A DNA stretch of 44,258 bases from Bacteroidota bacterium (GTDB lineage Bacteria > Bacteroidota > Bacteroidia > Bacteroidales > F082). Shown piece after piece: positions 7,824-16,244 of this stretch. The DNA is taken from the NCBI GenBank assembly GCA_023396415.1, contig JAEWWJ010000081.1:1-44258 (forward strand), written 5' to 3'. The notes beneath the pieces were generated by a model. It made no database searches. It was not told where the DNA came from and saw nothing but the letters and a program-made list of their open reading frames with translations. How positions within the stretch are numbered: the first letter of the stretch is position 1; each line of letters begins with the position of its first letter. The translations under genes and the position numbers were made by a program.

Positions 7824-9473
7824 TTATTCAGCTTGAAACACTTTCTTTCCCGACATAAAAACGGCGATAGGTTTTGTGCTCAAGACTTCCTTTTCTGTTG
7901 CAGTGGAAAGATCATGGTCTAAAACTACAAAGTCAGCCAACTTTTGCGGTTCGATGCTCCCTTTTATTGCTTCTTCAAATGAGCCTTTGGCGGCCCAGAT
8001 AGTGATGGAGCGCAGTGCCTCTTCTCTGCTCAGCGCATTTTCGGGTTGAAAACCATTTTCGGGCAGTCCTTGCAAGTCTTTCCTGAAAACAGCTGCATAA
8101 TAAGTCAGCAGCGGATTAATGTTTTCAATCGGAAAATCGGTACCATTCACCAACCAACCGTTCTGCTCGAGCAGTTGTTTCTGGGCATAAGCTCCTTTAA
8201 TTCTTTCAGGGCCAACACGTTCTTGCGCCCAACCCATGTCTGAAGTTGCATGTGTACTTTGAATGGAAGGAATGATATTGTATTTTCCAAAGAGTTCAAA
8301 ATCAGCCGGATCAACTATTTGAGCGTGTTCAATGCGCCAACGCCTATCGTTTTTGCCCTTTAAAAATTCACCATAAAGATCCAATACAAAACGTACGGCC
8401 TCATCGCCAATGGCGTGCATGTTCACCTGAAAACCAGCGTTGTACGCTTTTTGCATTACATTTTTATAAAACGCGGTGTCAAATAAAATCAATCCCGTCT
8501 TTTCCGGATCATCGCTGTAAGGTGCCTTCATTTTGGCACCTCTTGAACCCAAAGCGCCGTCGGCATAAAGTTTCACCGACCTAATGGTTAAATTGTCGGA
8601 GGTAAATGGCCCATGGGGCATATAGTAGTCCATGGTGGCGTCGTCGGGATCAATCATGCTGTTGATGCGCATGGTTAACCGGCCTTCTGTCTGCATTTTA
8701 CGGATTAACTCAATGGTTGGATAAGGCAACCCGGCATCTACCACACTGGTAAGTCCGACGGCAAAGCAATTTTTCTGCGCTTCCAACATTGCAGCTTCCT
8801 TTTCACTATCAGTAAGTTTTGGAATGAGTGATTTTACGGCATCGCTGGCATTGTCAATCAACATTCCTGTGGGTTGCCCGCTATCAGAAAGCAGCACCTC
8901 GCCCCCTTGCACTTTTGTTGTAGCCTGAATACCGGCCAATTCAAGGGCGGCCTTGCTCACCAAGGCAGCGTGTCCATCAACGCGGCCGAGATATATTTTT
9001 TTTCCCGGAAAGTGTTTTTCTAAAAGCGAATTTTCAGGAAACATTTGCGGATTCCATAAATTATGGTCCCATCCCCTACCCAGAATCCAATCGGAAGGGT
9101 GGCTTGCAGCATGTTGCTCTAACCTTTGGATGACTTCTTCAAAAGACTGAGTGCCGAACAAATCAGCATAGCGAAACAAATTTTCGCCATAGCCATAAAA
9201 ATGGCAATGCCCGTCAATGAGACCCGGATACACGGCCTGTCCACCCGCATCGTAGTATTGGCTTGAAGTGTAGGCCTTTTCAATATCGGCGTTGCTTCCC
9301 ACGGCAACAAAACGACCATCCTTAACCGCGAAGGCCTCAGCCTGCGTAAAAGCCGCATCAACGGTGTAAACTTTACCATTTAAAAGGATCAAATCCACTG
9401 TTTGTTTTTCCATAGGATTGCATGAATAAAAAGCTACGATAACAGCTAAGATGAGGAATTTTCGTTGACGCAT
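7824..9473 (-). CDS. Amidohydrolase family 3 (YtcJ-like) lipoprotein
   Basis: 549 residues from the ATG at 9473, which is preferred to upstream non-ATG starts because it directly yields a lipoprotein signal (MRQRKFLILAVIVAFYSC, Cys18). The amidohydrolase_3 domain has the metal-binding GHCH motif (about residues 86-89, in LIDGHCHFYGYG), NMHAIGDEAV and WRIEHAQI, and ends with a typical composite-domain strand pair. The family includes deformylases and other C-N hydrolases; the substrate here is unknown. The first 28 bases overlap the end of the ABC ATPase gene in another frame, so it belongs to that operon and is probably translationally coupled. Confidence 0.9.
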   Translation of the reverse strand: MRQRKFLILAVIVAFYSCNPMEKQTVDLILLNGKVYTVDAAFTQAEAFAVKDGRFVAVGSNADIEKAYTSSQYYDAGGQAVYPGLIDGHCHFYGYGENLFRYADLFGTQSFEEVIQRLEQHAASHPSDWILGRGWDHNLWNPQMFPENSLLEKHFPGKKIYLGRVDGHAALVSKAALELAGIQATTKVQGGEVLLSDSGQPTGMLIDNASDAVKSLIPKLTDSEKEAAMLEAQKNCFAVGLTSVVDAGLPYPTIELIRKMQTEGRLTMRINSMIDPDDATMDYYMPHGPFTSDNLTIRSVKLYADGALGSRGAKMKAPYSDDPEKTGLILFDTAFYKNVMQKAYNAGFQVNMHAIGDEAVRFVLDLYGEFLKGKNDRRWRIEHAQIVDPADFELFGKYNIIPSIQSTHATSDMGWAQERVGPERIKGAYAQKQLLEQNGWLVNGTDFPIENINPLLTYYAAVFRKDLQGLPENGFQPENALSREEALRSITIWAAKGSFEEAIKGSIEPQKLADFVVLDHDLSTATEKEVLSTKPIAVFMSGKKVFQAE

Positions 9474-10465
9474 AGCTGCATTAGTTTTTGGATTACAGAA
9501 TCTATCGTAGAGCAAATATAGGCTTTACCTTTATATCTGATCGTAAAATTTTCGGTGTCACAGACTACTTGCAGCTCCTCGCCCGGATGTAACGAAAGCC
9601 GAAAACCATCGCGTAAGAGGGCGTTTTTCAGCCACTTAGTCTGTAATATTTGTCCCTCAACATATACCAATGGGCCGTTTTTCCGCTCAGGAATAAAATG
9701 TCCCAACACCTGATCAAACGACAGCCCGTTGCGATCGAAATAGCTGTTGATTTGTCCTGATAAGACCAACTCTTCAGGTTTGCCTGCTACCAAAGGCCTG
9801 CCCTTTGCCATCAGCCACAGCTGATCTACGCTACGCAAAACAAGGTCGAGATCGTGGGAGGAAAAAACAATAGCCTTATTGGAGGTTTTCACCAACTGCT
9901 TGAGCAGCTGCATGAGCTCGATTTTACCGGGATAGTCGAGAAAGGCCGAAGGCTCATCAAGAATAATGAGCGGACTGTCTTGGGCCAACGCCTTAGCGAT
10001 CATTGTTTTTTGTCGTTCTCCGTCGCTAAGGCTCACCAAGCGGCGTCCTTTCAGATGACTGATGCCGCAGGCTTCCATGCTTTGGGCTACAATTCGACGG
10101 TCGTTGGCCCTCATGATACCCCAAAAGCCTAAATGAGGATAGCGCCCCATTGCCACAACATCTTCTGCATGAAGGAATTGATCTTCGGGATATTCGGTGA
10201 GAACGATGCTCACTAAAAGTGCTTTTTCCGCTGCTGAGTAGGATTGCAAAGGTTTATTTTGAAGCAAGATTTTTCCTCCCAAGGCCGGGATAATTCCGGC
10301 AATGGTTTTCAATAACGTTGACTTCCCCGTTCCGTTGGCTCCTGACAAAGCAATAAAATCGCCTTGCCGCACTTCTAAATTCACTGCCGGAACCAAGGCT
10401 TGCCGACTAACTTTTGAGATGGGATAGCCAATTTCGAGGGACTGAAGTTCTAACAGTGCGGCCAT
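9446..10465 (-). CDS. ABC transporter ATPase, FecE/BtuD type
   Basis: 339 residues from the ATG at 10465, which overlaps the permease stop by one base (TGATG). Walker A is SGANGTGKST, the signature is LSDGERQ, Walker B is PLIILDEPSAFLD, and the H-loop is SSHD. The domain is that of energising subunits for iron-siderophore, haem or cobalamin importers. A C-terminal extension of about 110 residues follows the nucleotide-binding domain; I do not recognise it. Substrate is not determined by sequence. The gene overlaps the amidohydrolase start by 28 bases. Confidence 0.95.
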   Translation of the reverse strand: MAALLELQSLEIGYPISKVSRQALVPAVNLEVRQGDFIALSGANGTGKSTLLKTIAGIIPALGGKILLQNKPLQSYSAAEKALLVSIVLTEYPEDQFLHAEDVVAMGRYPHLGFWGIMRANDRRIVAQSMEACGISHLKGRRLVSLSDGERQKTMIAKALAQDSPLIILDEPSAFLDYPGKIELMQLLKQLVKTSNKAIVFSSHDLDLVLRSVDQLWLMAKGRPLVAGKPEELVLSGQINSYFDRNGLSFDQVLGHFIPERKNGPLVYVEGQILQTKWLKNALLRDGFRLSLHPGEELQVVCDTENFTIRYKGKAYICSTIDSVIQKLMQLCVNENSSS

Positions 10466-11523
10466 CAGTTGGAGGTGGTATAAAGATGTTGACGCTTGAT
10501 GATGATCCAAACCACGATGGGTGCTCCTATCAGTGAAGTAACAGCATTGATGGGCAAACTGGTGTCGAAACCCGGCAGACGCGCCACCAAGTTACAAAAA
10601 AGCGCCAGCGCAGCACCCAAAAGCACCGAAGCAGGAACAAGCACAACATGGTTGCTGTTGCGAAAAATATTACGCGCCAAATGTGGAACTGCCAAACCTA
10701 AAAAGGCAATAGGACCGGTATAGGCCGTGATAACGGCGGTTAAAAAACCTGAAAGAAAGAGAATAATGACTTTAGTTTTGCGTACGTTAAGACCCAAATT
10801 GGCTGCATAACGTTCGCCCAAAAGCAACATATTCAAAGGCTTAATCAGAAAAAACGAATATAAAAGCCCCCCTAAAGTTCCGGCAGAAAGAAAAATAAGT
10901 TGTTGGGGACCAACATTTGAAAAGCTTCCCATTCCCCAAAGCACAAAAGCCTGAAGGTCTTCTTTTTGACTAAAATATTTTGCAATTCCTACCAATGCAC
11001 CGGCCATATAGGCAATCATGATTCCGGCAATCAACAAGCTAACGGTATTGGACAAGTAGCGCCCTAAAAAAGTTATCAAAACCAAGATGAGCATCGCACC
11101 GCTGAAAGAGGCCATCACAATTCCTATATGACCCAGCCATCCCGAAAAATCGGCGGCATATCCCGAAGCAGCACCGAAGCCCAACACCAAAAGGGCGACG
11201 CCAAGACTGGCGCCCGAGCTGATGCCGAGAATAGAAGGATCGGCCAAAGGATTGCGAAAAAGCGTTTGCAATAGAAGACCGGCCACGGCCAAACCCGAAC
11301 CGGCCAACATTGCCGTAAGGGCTTGTGGCATACGAAATTGCATGATGATAGACCATTTAACAGCATCGGTGGCTGAGGCATCTTTTGTTAAAACCTCCCA
11401 CACATCGCGCAGTTGTAGCGTTACAGAACCGAAAAATAAATTCATCACAAATAAAATTATTAACCCTAAAGTGATGATCAGTAACAAGCTCAATTGCTTT
11501 AGCACACTACCTTTGATGTTCAT
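10465..11523 (-). CDS. ABC transporter permease, FecCD/BtuC family
   Basis: 352 residues with about ten membrane segments. Family motifs include LAGSGLAVAGLLLQTLFRNPLADPSILG near residues 57-85 (a hallmark of FecCD/BtuC permeases) and GPIAFLGLAVPHLAR near 268-282. It forms the inner-membrane channel for an iron-chelate, haem or corrinoid. The ATG overlaps the stop of the binding-protein gene by four bases (ATGA), and its own stop overlaps the ATPase start. Confidence 0.96.
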   Translation of the reverse strand: MNIKGSVLKQLSLLLIITLGLIILFVMNLFFGSVTLQLRDVWEVLTKDASATDAVKWSIIMQFRMPQALTAMLAGSGLAVAGLLLQTLFRNPLADPSILGISSGASLGVALLVLGFGAASGYAADFSGWLGHIGIVMASFSGAMLILVLITFLGRYLSNTVSLLIAGIMIAYMAGALVGIAKYFSQKEDLQAFVLWGMGSFSNVGPQQLIFLSAGTLGGLLYSFFLIKPLNMLLLGERYAANLGLNVRKTKVIILFLSGFLTAVITAYTGPIAFLGLAVPHLARNIFRNSNHVVLVPASVLLGAALALFCNLVARLPGFDTSLPINAVTSLIGAPIVVWIIIKRQHLYTTSN

Positions 11524-12704
11524 GGCTGCATCATTTGGTGGAACGTTGGGATATGGCCGGGCAACAGCTCAGGATGAAAAACAGCGATAAAGTCGGCCAA
11601 AATATGATGCGGTTCTAAGGGGCCTCTTTCAAAATATGCTGTTTTGTAGGTGTTGCAATAGATCACTTTTTTGTTTTTAAAAGCCTGAAAAGAAGCATAA
11701 AGCTCGTTTTCTGACTGCAACTGCCCATAAGTATATGCCCCTGAAGCCGCCTGTGCTACGCGCCAAAAATCTGCCTGTGAAGCGCGGGCAAAAATGGTTT
11801 CGATGTCCAATGGAAAGCTGGCTTCGGAGTTGTTGTCAGCAAAAAGATAAGTTGCCCCTGCATCCTCAAACAACCGCGCCATATAACTTTTACCGCCGGG
11901 CAAGTACCATTGTCCGGCAAAGGCTTTGTCGGCAAATACAGTAGGGCGTTCAACGGTGGTGTTTACCAGCGATTGAAGACGCTGATATTCAGCCACTATA
12001 TGATTAAAAATACTGTCGGCCATAGCTTCACGTTGCACCAAAACACCAAGAATTTTAATCCATTCGGCACGTCCCAATGGGTCAGTTTCAAAATAATCGC
12101 ACCACGCCAGCAAAGGCAAAGAAGTGTTCTTGAGCGATGTTGGAACTCCGGTTGGATCAGGCGAATACATCACCAAATCGGGATTGATCATTATCATCTG
12201 CTCCACTTCAAAGCGGCCATCAGCGGCCACTTCGACCACTTTTCGCTCTTCCACCAAAGCTTTCATCGCCACGTTGCTCACGTACTTAACTTCAGAAACT
12301 CCCTTGATGCAATCGGCCTCGCCCATTTGAAGCAACGGCCCCCACTGTGTGGCCGACAAGGCCAAAAGCCGCTGAACAGGCGTTCTAACAACATTTTTTC
12401 TGGTTAGTGAATCGGGCAACAAAAGACTGTCAGGATAGAAATAAACCTCCTGAAGCGTTTTATCTTTTATCCATGGATTGAAGAGGGTCAGATGCGTTAA
12501 TACACCAAAGCTATTCATTTTAAACCCTTTAGCAAAATAGGCTTGGTTGTTTTCAAGCTTTGTATCTGCTTTTTGTGATCCATTTTTTTTCTGACATGAC
12601 AAAAATAAAAGCAACAACAGAACGACAGAAACCACCGTACAAACTAGCTTTACTTTTTTTAGACCTAGACCTTTAAAGGATGCAAGGCTTCTCTTATTCA
12701 TCAT
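11520..12704 (-). CDS. ABC transporter substrate-binding lipoprotein (TroA/BtuF-like)
   Basis: 394 residues. A hydrophobic N-terminus ends in a lipobox with Cys37 (LLFLSC). The rest fits the periplasmic binding protein family PF01497 used for siderophores, haem and vitamin B12: VQRLLALSATQWGPLLQMGEAD near the N-lobe, MINPDLVMYSP, and WYLPGGKSYMARLFEDAGA in the C-lobe. The start (ATG at 12704 or 12701) lies inside the end of the GroES-like gene. No TonB-dependent receptor or B12 riboswitch is visible nearby, so the ligand is unassigned. Confidence 0.9.
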   Translation of the reverse strand: MMNKRSLASFKGLGLKKVKLVCTVVSVVLLLLLFLSCQKKNGSQKADTKLENNQAYFAKGFKMNSFGVLTHLTLFNPWIKDKTLQEVYFYPDSLLLPDSLTRKNVVRTPVQRLLALSATQWGPLLQMGEADCIKGVSEVKYVSNVAMKALVEERKVVEVAADGRFEVEQMIMINPDLVMYSPDPTGVPTSLKNTSLPLLAWCDYFETDPLGRAEWIKILGVLVQREAMADSIFNHIVAEYQRLQSLVNTTVERPTVFADKAFAGQWYLPGGKSYMARLFEDAGATYLFADNNSEASFPLDIETIFARASQADFWRVAQAASGAYTYGQLQSENELYASFQAFKNKKVIYCNTYKTAYFERGPLEPHHILADFIAVFHPELLPGHIPTFHQMMQP

Positions 12705-13077
12705 CTGGATTCAATTCATCGCGTTCGAGCAACAAAATCGCGTTTTGGTTGACGATGAAATACCTTTCGTTATTGTAGAAAATTTCAATGGCTCCCTTTT
12801 GCAGAAAAATAGCGAGATCGCCCACCAACGCCTGCAAAGAAAGGTAGCGGGTTTTGTCTTTTTGTTGTTTCCAGGGTTCATCACCGTCGTCCTCAGCCAC
12901 CGGAATCGGATAGCCGGGTCCGACCTTCACCACATAACCGCTTAATGTGTTTTCGCGCTCGGTGTATCCGGGCGGGAGAAAAAGACCACTGCGTGTTTTT
13001 TCGGGATTGGATTTGGGCTTGATCAAAACACGGTCGCCAACAACGATTAACTTTTCAAGAGATTCAAGGGAGTGCAT
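12694..13077 (-). CDS. Divergent GroES-like (Cpn10) protein
   Basis: 127 residues from the ATG at 13077. The Cpn10 fold is suggested by VVGDRVLIKPKSNPEKTRSGLFLPPG at the N-terminus, GYVVKVGPGYPIPV, and a C-terminal ILLLERDE strand. Relative to canonical 95-residue GroES it has an insertion around residues 65-85 (acidic and Lys-rich, EDDGDEPWKQQKDKTR). There is no groEL alongside. It heads a five-gene operon with an ABC importer and an amidohydrolase. It may be a specialised co-chaperone paralogue or may have lost chaperonin binding. Confidence 0.85.
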   Translation of the reverse strand: MHSLESLEKLIVVGDRVLIKPKSNPEKTRSGLFLPPGYTERENTLSGYVVKVGPGYPIPVAEDDGDEPWKQQKDKTRYLSLQALVGDLAIFLQKGAIEIFYNNERYFIVNQNAILLLERDELNPDDE

Positions 13078-13107
13078 GTGTATTTTGCTTTTCAACTACA
13101 ACGGCTT

Positions 13108-13142
13108 CAAAAGTACAAAAAGCCTTCGTTGCTTCCGGTCAA
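13108..13142 (-). promoter_or_regulatory. Promoter candidate for the GroES-ABC-amidohydrolase operon
   Basis: The minus strand has TACTTTTG at 13115-13108 (a full TAnnTTTG match) and TTG 24 bases upstream (13142-13140). The predicted leader is about 25 bases. It lies almost back to back with the -7 box of the mutL operon (13158-13165). Confidence 0.55.
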
Positions 13143-13157
13143 GATGAAAAAAAACGG

Positions 13158-13165
13158 TATTTTTG
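13158..13165 (+). promoter_or_regulatory. -7 box for the mutL-uvrB operon
   Basis: TATTTTTG, a full TAnnTTTG match, 45 bases before the ATG at 13211. No convincing -33 box. An AGGAG sequence about 10 bases before that ATG supports the start. Confidence 0.45.
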
Positions 13166-13210
13166 TGCATTCATAAAGTCTCAAAACAAGAACTAAAGGA
13201 GCTCATTTCC

Positions 13211-13522
13211 ATGAAATTTATCATGTTTAGAACGGCAAAGCCAAAAAAATTCAACTATATACCACGCTTTTACGACCCCGATAAAGAGGCTTTGGAACGA
13301 AAAAAAGCCGCTTTAGGTCTTGAAACCCAATTGAGCGAACAAGAAAAGCTTCGCATGAAATTAAACGCGAGATGGCGCAAAAACAACAACGAAGATTTTT
13401 CAAATCCATACCGCAGCATGTCGTTCATTGTTTATGGAGTCATCATCCTTACCGGTTTATATTTTATATTTTTTACCGACATGATTGACAACTTTTTACG
13501 TGCTTTTGGCGTAGGCAACTAA
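13211..13522 (+). CDS. Small single-pass membrane protein upstream of mutL
   Basis: 103 residues from the ATG at 13211, which follows an AGGAG-like site; the frame is open back to 13163 but without an ATG. The N-terminus is basic with the motif KKFNYIPRFYDPDKE, the middle is charged, and one membrane segment lies at about residues 75-95. From memory, short proteins with KKFNY-P-R-YD and a C-terminal membrane helix precede mutL in many Bacteroidota and are sometimes labelled riboflavin synthase subunit beta. Nothing in the sequence supports that enzyme function. It is 19 bp before mutL. Confidence 0.85.
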   Translation: MKFIMFRTAKPKKFNYIPRFYDPDKEALERKKAALGLETQLSEQEKLRMKLNARWRKNNNEDFSNPYRSMSFIVYGVIILTGLYFIFFTDMIDNFLRAFGVGN

Positions 13523-13541
13523 CCCTGTTTGAAACTGCTGC

Positions 13542-15377
13542 ATGAGTGATATTATCAAACTGCTCCCAGATGCTGTTGCCAACCAAATTGCTGCCGGCGA
13601 GGTGGTTCAACGACCTGCATCGGCTGTTAAAGAGCTGCTCGAAAACGCCATTGACGCCGGTGCCGACCAAATTGAAATTGTTTTAAAAGATGCCGGAAAA
13701 ACACTTATTCAAGTGATTGACAACGGCTGTGGCATGTCGGAAACCGATGCGCGGATGAGCTTTGAACGTCATGCCACCTCAAAAATAAGTAAGGCCGATG
13801 ATCTTTTCTCTATCCGCACGATGGGATTTCGCGGCGAGGCCCTGGCCAGCATCGCTGCCATCGCTCAAGTGGAGATGAAAACACGTCGCCACGATGTCGA
13901 GTATGGAACCCAACTCAACGTTGAAGGCTCGGTAGTGATCAACCAACAAGTATGTGTGGGCCAACCGGGCACTTCCATAGCGATTAAAAACCTTTTTTTC
14001 AATGTTCCGGCAAGACGCAACTTTCTTAAAGCAACCCAAGCCGAACTGAGGCACGTTCTCGATGAGTTTCAAAGGGTGAGTCTTATCCATCCTGAAACAG
14101 CCTTCACCTTGGTGCACAACGACAAAGAGCTTTTTCATCTTTTTTCGGGAAGCTTGAAACAAAGGATTGTAGCATTGTTCGGCAACAATTTCAACGAGAG
14201 ACTGTTGCCTGTTTCGAGCCATGCCACATCGCTCAGCGTGGAAGGTTTTATTGGCAAAGCACAATTTGCCCGCAAGACCAGAGGTGAGCAGTTTTTCTTT
14301 GTCAACAAACGTTTTATCAAGCATCCATACCTGCACCACGCAGTGGAAAACGCCTTCATGGAGCTGCTGCCAAAAGACAGTTATCCTACTTATTTTTTGC
14401 ACATTACCATTGATGCAGCGGAAATAGACATCAATATCCATCCAACAAAAACAGAAGTCAACTTTCAAGATACCAAGTTGGTGTATGCCATGATCCATGC
14501 AGCAGTTAAAAAATCACTGGGTCAGCATGATTTAGGCCCGCGTCTTGATTTTGAGGCTTCTTCAGATCACGGCATTGATTTTGGCGACATCAGCCGCTTG
14601 GGACGACCGGTTACGCCGCCTTCGGTGCCTTTCAACACCGAATACAATCCGTTTAGCAACCCACATCCCAAGGAGAACACAGGCTTTACGGTGCCTCCTA
14701 AGCCGGCTTCCGACGACAACTGGAGGCTTTTTTACGGAGATACCCAACAACAAAGCACCACCCCATCTGAAAGCATCGAAATACAATCCGATAGCGAGCA
14801 TGAACCAACATTGCAAAGCAACAAATACCTTCAAATTCAGGGCAGGTACATTTGCACCACCGTAAAATCGGGTATTTTAATTGTAGATCAACATTTGGCA
14901 CATTTCAGAATTCTTTTCGAGAAATACCTGCGCTTGCTCAACGAGCGAAAAACGCCTTCGCAACAAGAGCTGTTTCCGCAAACCGTACAATTAAGTGCAC
15001 CCGATGCCGATCTATTGGCAGAAGTGCTGCCTGAAATACGGTTTCTGGGATTTAGCATTCAGCCCATCGGCAACCGCAGTTTTGTAATGAATGGTGTTCC
15101 TGAAGGCTCCGGAGAACGTGATGCCGCTACACTAATAGAACAATTGTTGGAAGCCTACAAAAAACACCACCATGACCCTCAAGCTGAAAAAAAATATATT
15201 TTAGCTAAAACTATGGCCTTACAAATGGCAATTCCTTACGGAAAAAAACTCTCTGAAAATGAGATCAATGCCTTGATTGACCATTTGTTTGCTTGTCAAG
15301 TTGCAGATACTGCACCCGATGGAAAAAAGGTTTTCAAAGTGTTTAATATGAATGAAATAGCAACCCTCTTTAAATAA
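13542..15377 (+). CDS. mutL: DNA mismatch repair protein MutL
   Basis: 611 residues. MutL links mismatch recognition by MutS to downstream excision. The N-terminal GHKL ATPase is intact: ELLENAIDAGA, DNGCGM and GFRGEALASI. An S5-like transducer domain and a variable linker (about 340-430) follow. In the C-terminal dimerisation domain the expected endonuclease motif DQHA(X)2E(X)4E reads D449-Q-H-L-A-H-F455-R-I-L-F-E460, so the first Glu is Phe and the Ala is Leu. The last conserved segment reads ACQVADTAPDGKK in place of the usual CPHGRP. Nicking activity is therefore doubtful. Second gene of a six-gene run. Confidence 0.97.
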   Translation: MSDIIKLLPDAVANQIAAGEVVQRPASAVKELLENAIDAGADQIEIVLKDAGKTLIQVIDNGCGMSETDARMSFERHATSKISKADDLFSIRTMGFRGEALASIAAIAQVEMKTRRHDVEYGTQLNVEGSVVINQQVCVGQPGTSIAIKNLFFNVPARRNFLKATQAELRHVLDEFQRVSLIHPETAFTLVHNDKELFHLFSGSLKQRIVALFGNNFNERLLPVSSHATSLSVEGFIGKAQFARKTRGEQFFFVNKRFIKHPYLHHAVENAFMELLPKDSYPTYFLHITIDAAEIDINIHPTKTEVNFQDTKLVYAMIHAAVKKSLGQHDLGPRLDFEASSDHGIDFGDISRLGRPVTPPSVPFNTEYNPFSNPHPKENTGFTVPPKPASDDNWRLFYGDTQQQSTTPSESIEIQSDSEHEPTLQSNKYLQIQGRYICTTVKSGILIVDQHLAHFRILFEKYLRLLNERKTPSQQELFPQTVQLSAPDADLLAEVLPEIRFLGFSIQPIGNRSFVMNGVPEGSGERDAATLIEQLLEAYKKHHHDPQAEKKYILAKTMALQMAIPYGKKLSENEINALIDHLFACQVADTAPDGKKVFKVFNMNEIATLFK

Positions 15378-15386
15378 GAATTCTTT

Positions 15387-16238
15387 ATGTCTTATTATCA
15401 ACCCTCGAAATTTCAAGTCTTGCCACCGGTAGTCAAAAATCTTTTGATCATCAATGGCTTGTTTTTTTTGGCTACCCTTGCCTTTGGGAAGAGTTTTAAC
15501 ATTGATTTGGCAAAAATCCTCGGCTTGCATTTTGTTGGTGCTTCCGATTTTAAACCCTATCAATTTGTAACTTACATGTTCATGCACGGTGGCTTTACGC
15601 ATATCTTGTTCAATATGTTCGCGTTATGGATGTTTGGCAATCATATTGAGAATGTGTGGGGTGGCAAACGATTTCTCATTTATTACATGGTTACCGGCAT
15701 TGGCGCCGGTATCGTTTACAACATTTGGATTTATTTTCAGATGCAGCCCGATTTGGCAGGCATAAATGCTTTTCTCAACACCCACGACTTAGCTGCTTTG
15801 GGCAATTTCACTGGCAACCATACCTTTCAATTGAATCAATCTTCCGGTCAAATATGGACTGATTTCCAGGAGTTTCAGAAGAGTATCCGGATACTTTCCA
15901 TGAACGCTTCCAACACTGAGGCGATGCAAAATGTGGTCAGCTTTATGGAATCATACAAAGAACACTATTTGAACCAGTCACTCGTGGTGGGGGCATCGGG
16001 AGCGGTGTTCGGCATCTTGCTGGCCTTTGGAATGATGTTTCCAAACGCGATCATTTACATCTATTTTGCCTTTCCGCTCAAGGCCAAATACTTTGTAATT
16101 ATTTATGGCGTTTTTGAACTCATAGAGGGCGTTTGGAACCGTCCCGGAAACAATATTGCGCATTTTGCACACTTGGGTGGAATGCTTTTTGGGTATTTTT
16201 TAATCTTGTATTGGAGAAAAAAAGGTGATTTATATTAA
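15387..16238 (+). CDS. Rhomboid-family intramembrane serine protease (first of two)
   Basis: 283 residues, six or so membrane segments. The catalytic Ser204 is in VVGASGAVFG and the catalytic His262 is in AHFAHLGGM. The membrane motif MHGGFTHILFNMFALWMFG (about residues 72-90) is typical. A polar insertion of about 75 residues (about 128-200) separates the second helix pair from the active-site helix; it would lie outside the membrane. Substrates are unknown. It is 9 bp after mutL and 6 bp before a second rhomboid gene. Confidence 0.95.
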   Translation: MSYYQPSKFQVLPPVVKNLLIINGLFFLATLAFGKSFNIDLAKILGLHFVGASDFKPYQFVTYMFMHGGFTHILFNMFALWMFGNHIENVWGGKRFLIYYMVTGIGAGIVYNIWIYFQMQPDLAGINAFLNTHDLAALGNFTGNHTFQLNQSSGQIWTDFQEFQKSIRILSMNASNTEAMQNVVSFMESYKEHYLNQSLVVGASGAVFGILLAFGMMFPNAIIYIYFAFPLKAKYFVIIYGVFELIEGVWNRPGNNIAHFAHLGGMLFGYFLILYWRKKGDLY

Positions 16239-16244
16239 CAACTT

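Noticed and set aside
9446..12704. Assignment of the ABC importer to vitamin B12 (btuFCD)
   Set aside because: The family cannot separate B12 from iron-chelate or haem importers by eye, and no cobalamin riboswitch or TonB receptor is nearby.
13100..13165. Riboswitch or RNA leader in the short divergent region
   Set aside because: Too short between the two -7 boxes and both ATGs; no stable conserved fold seen.
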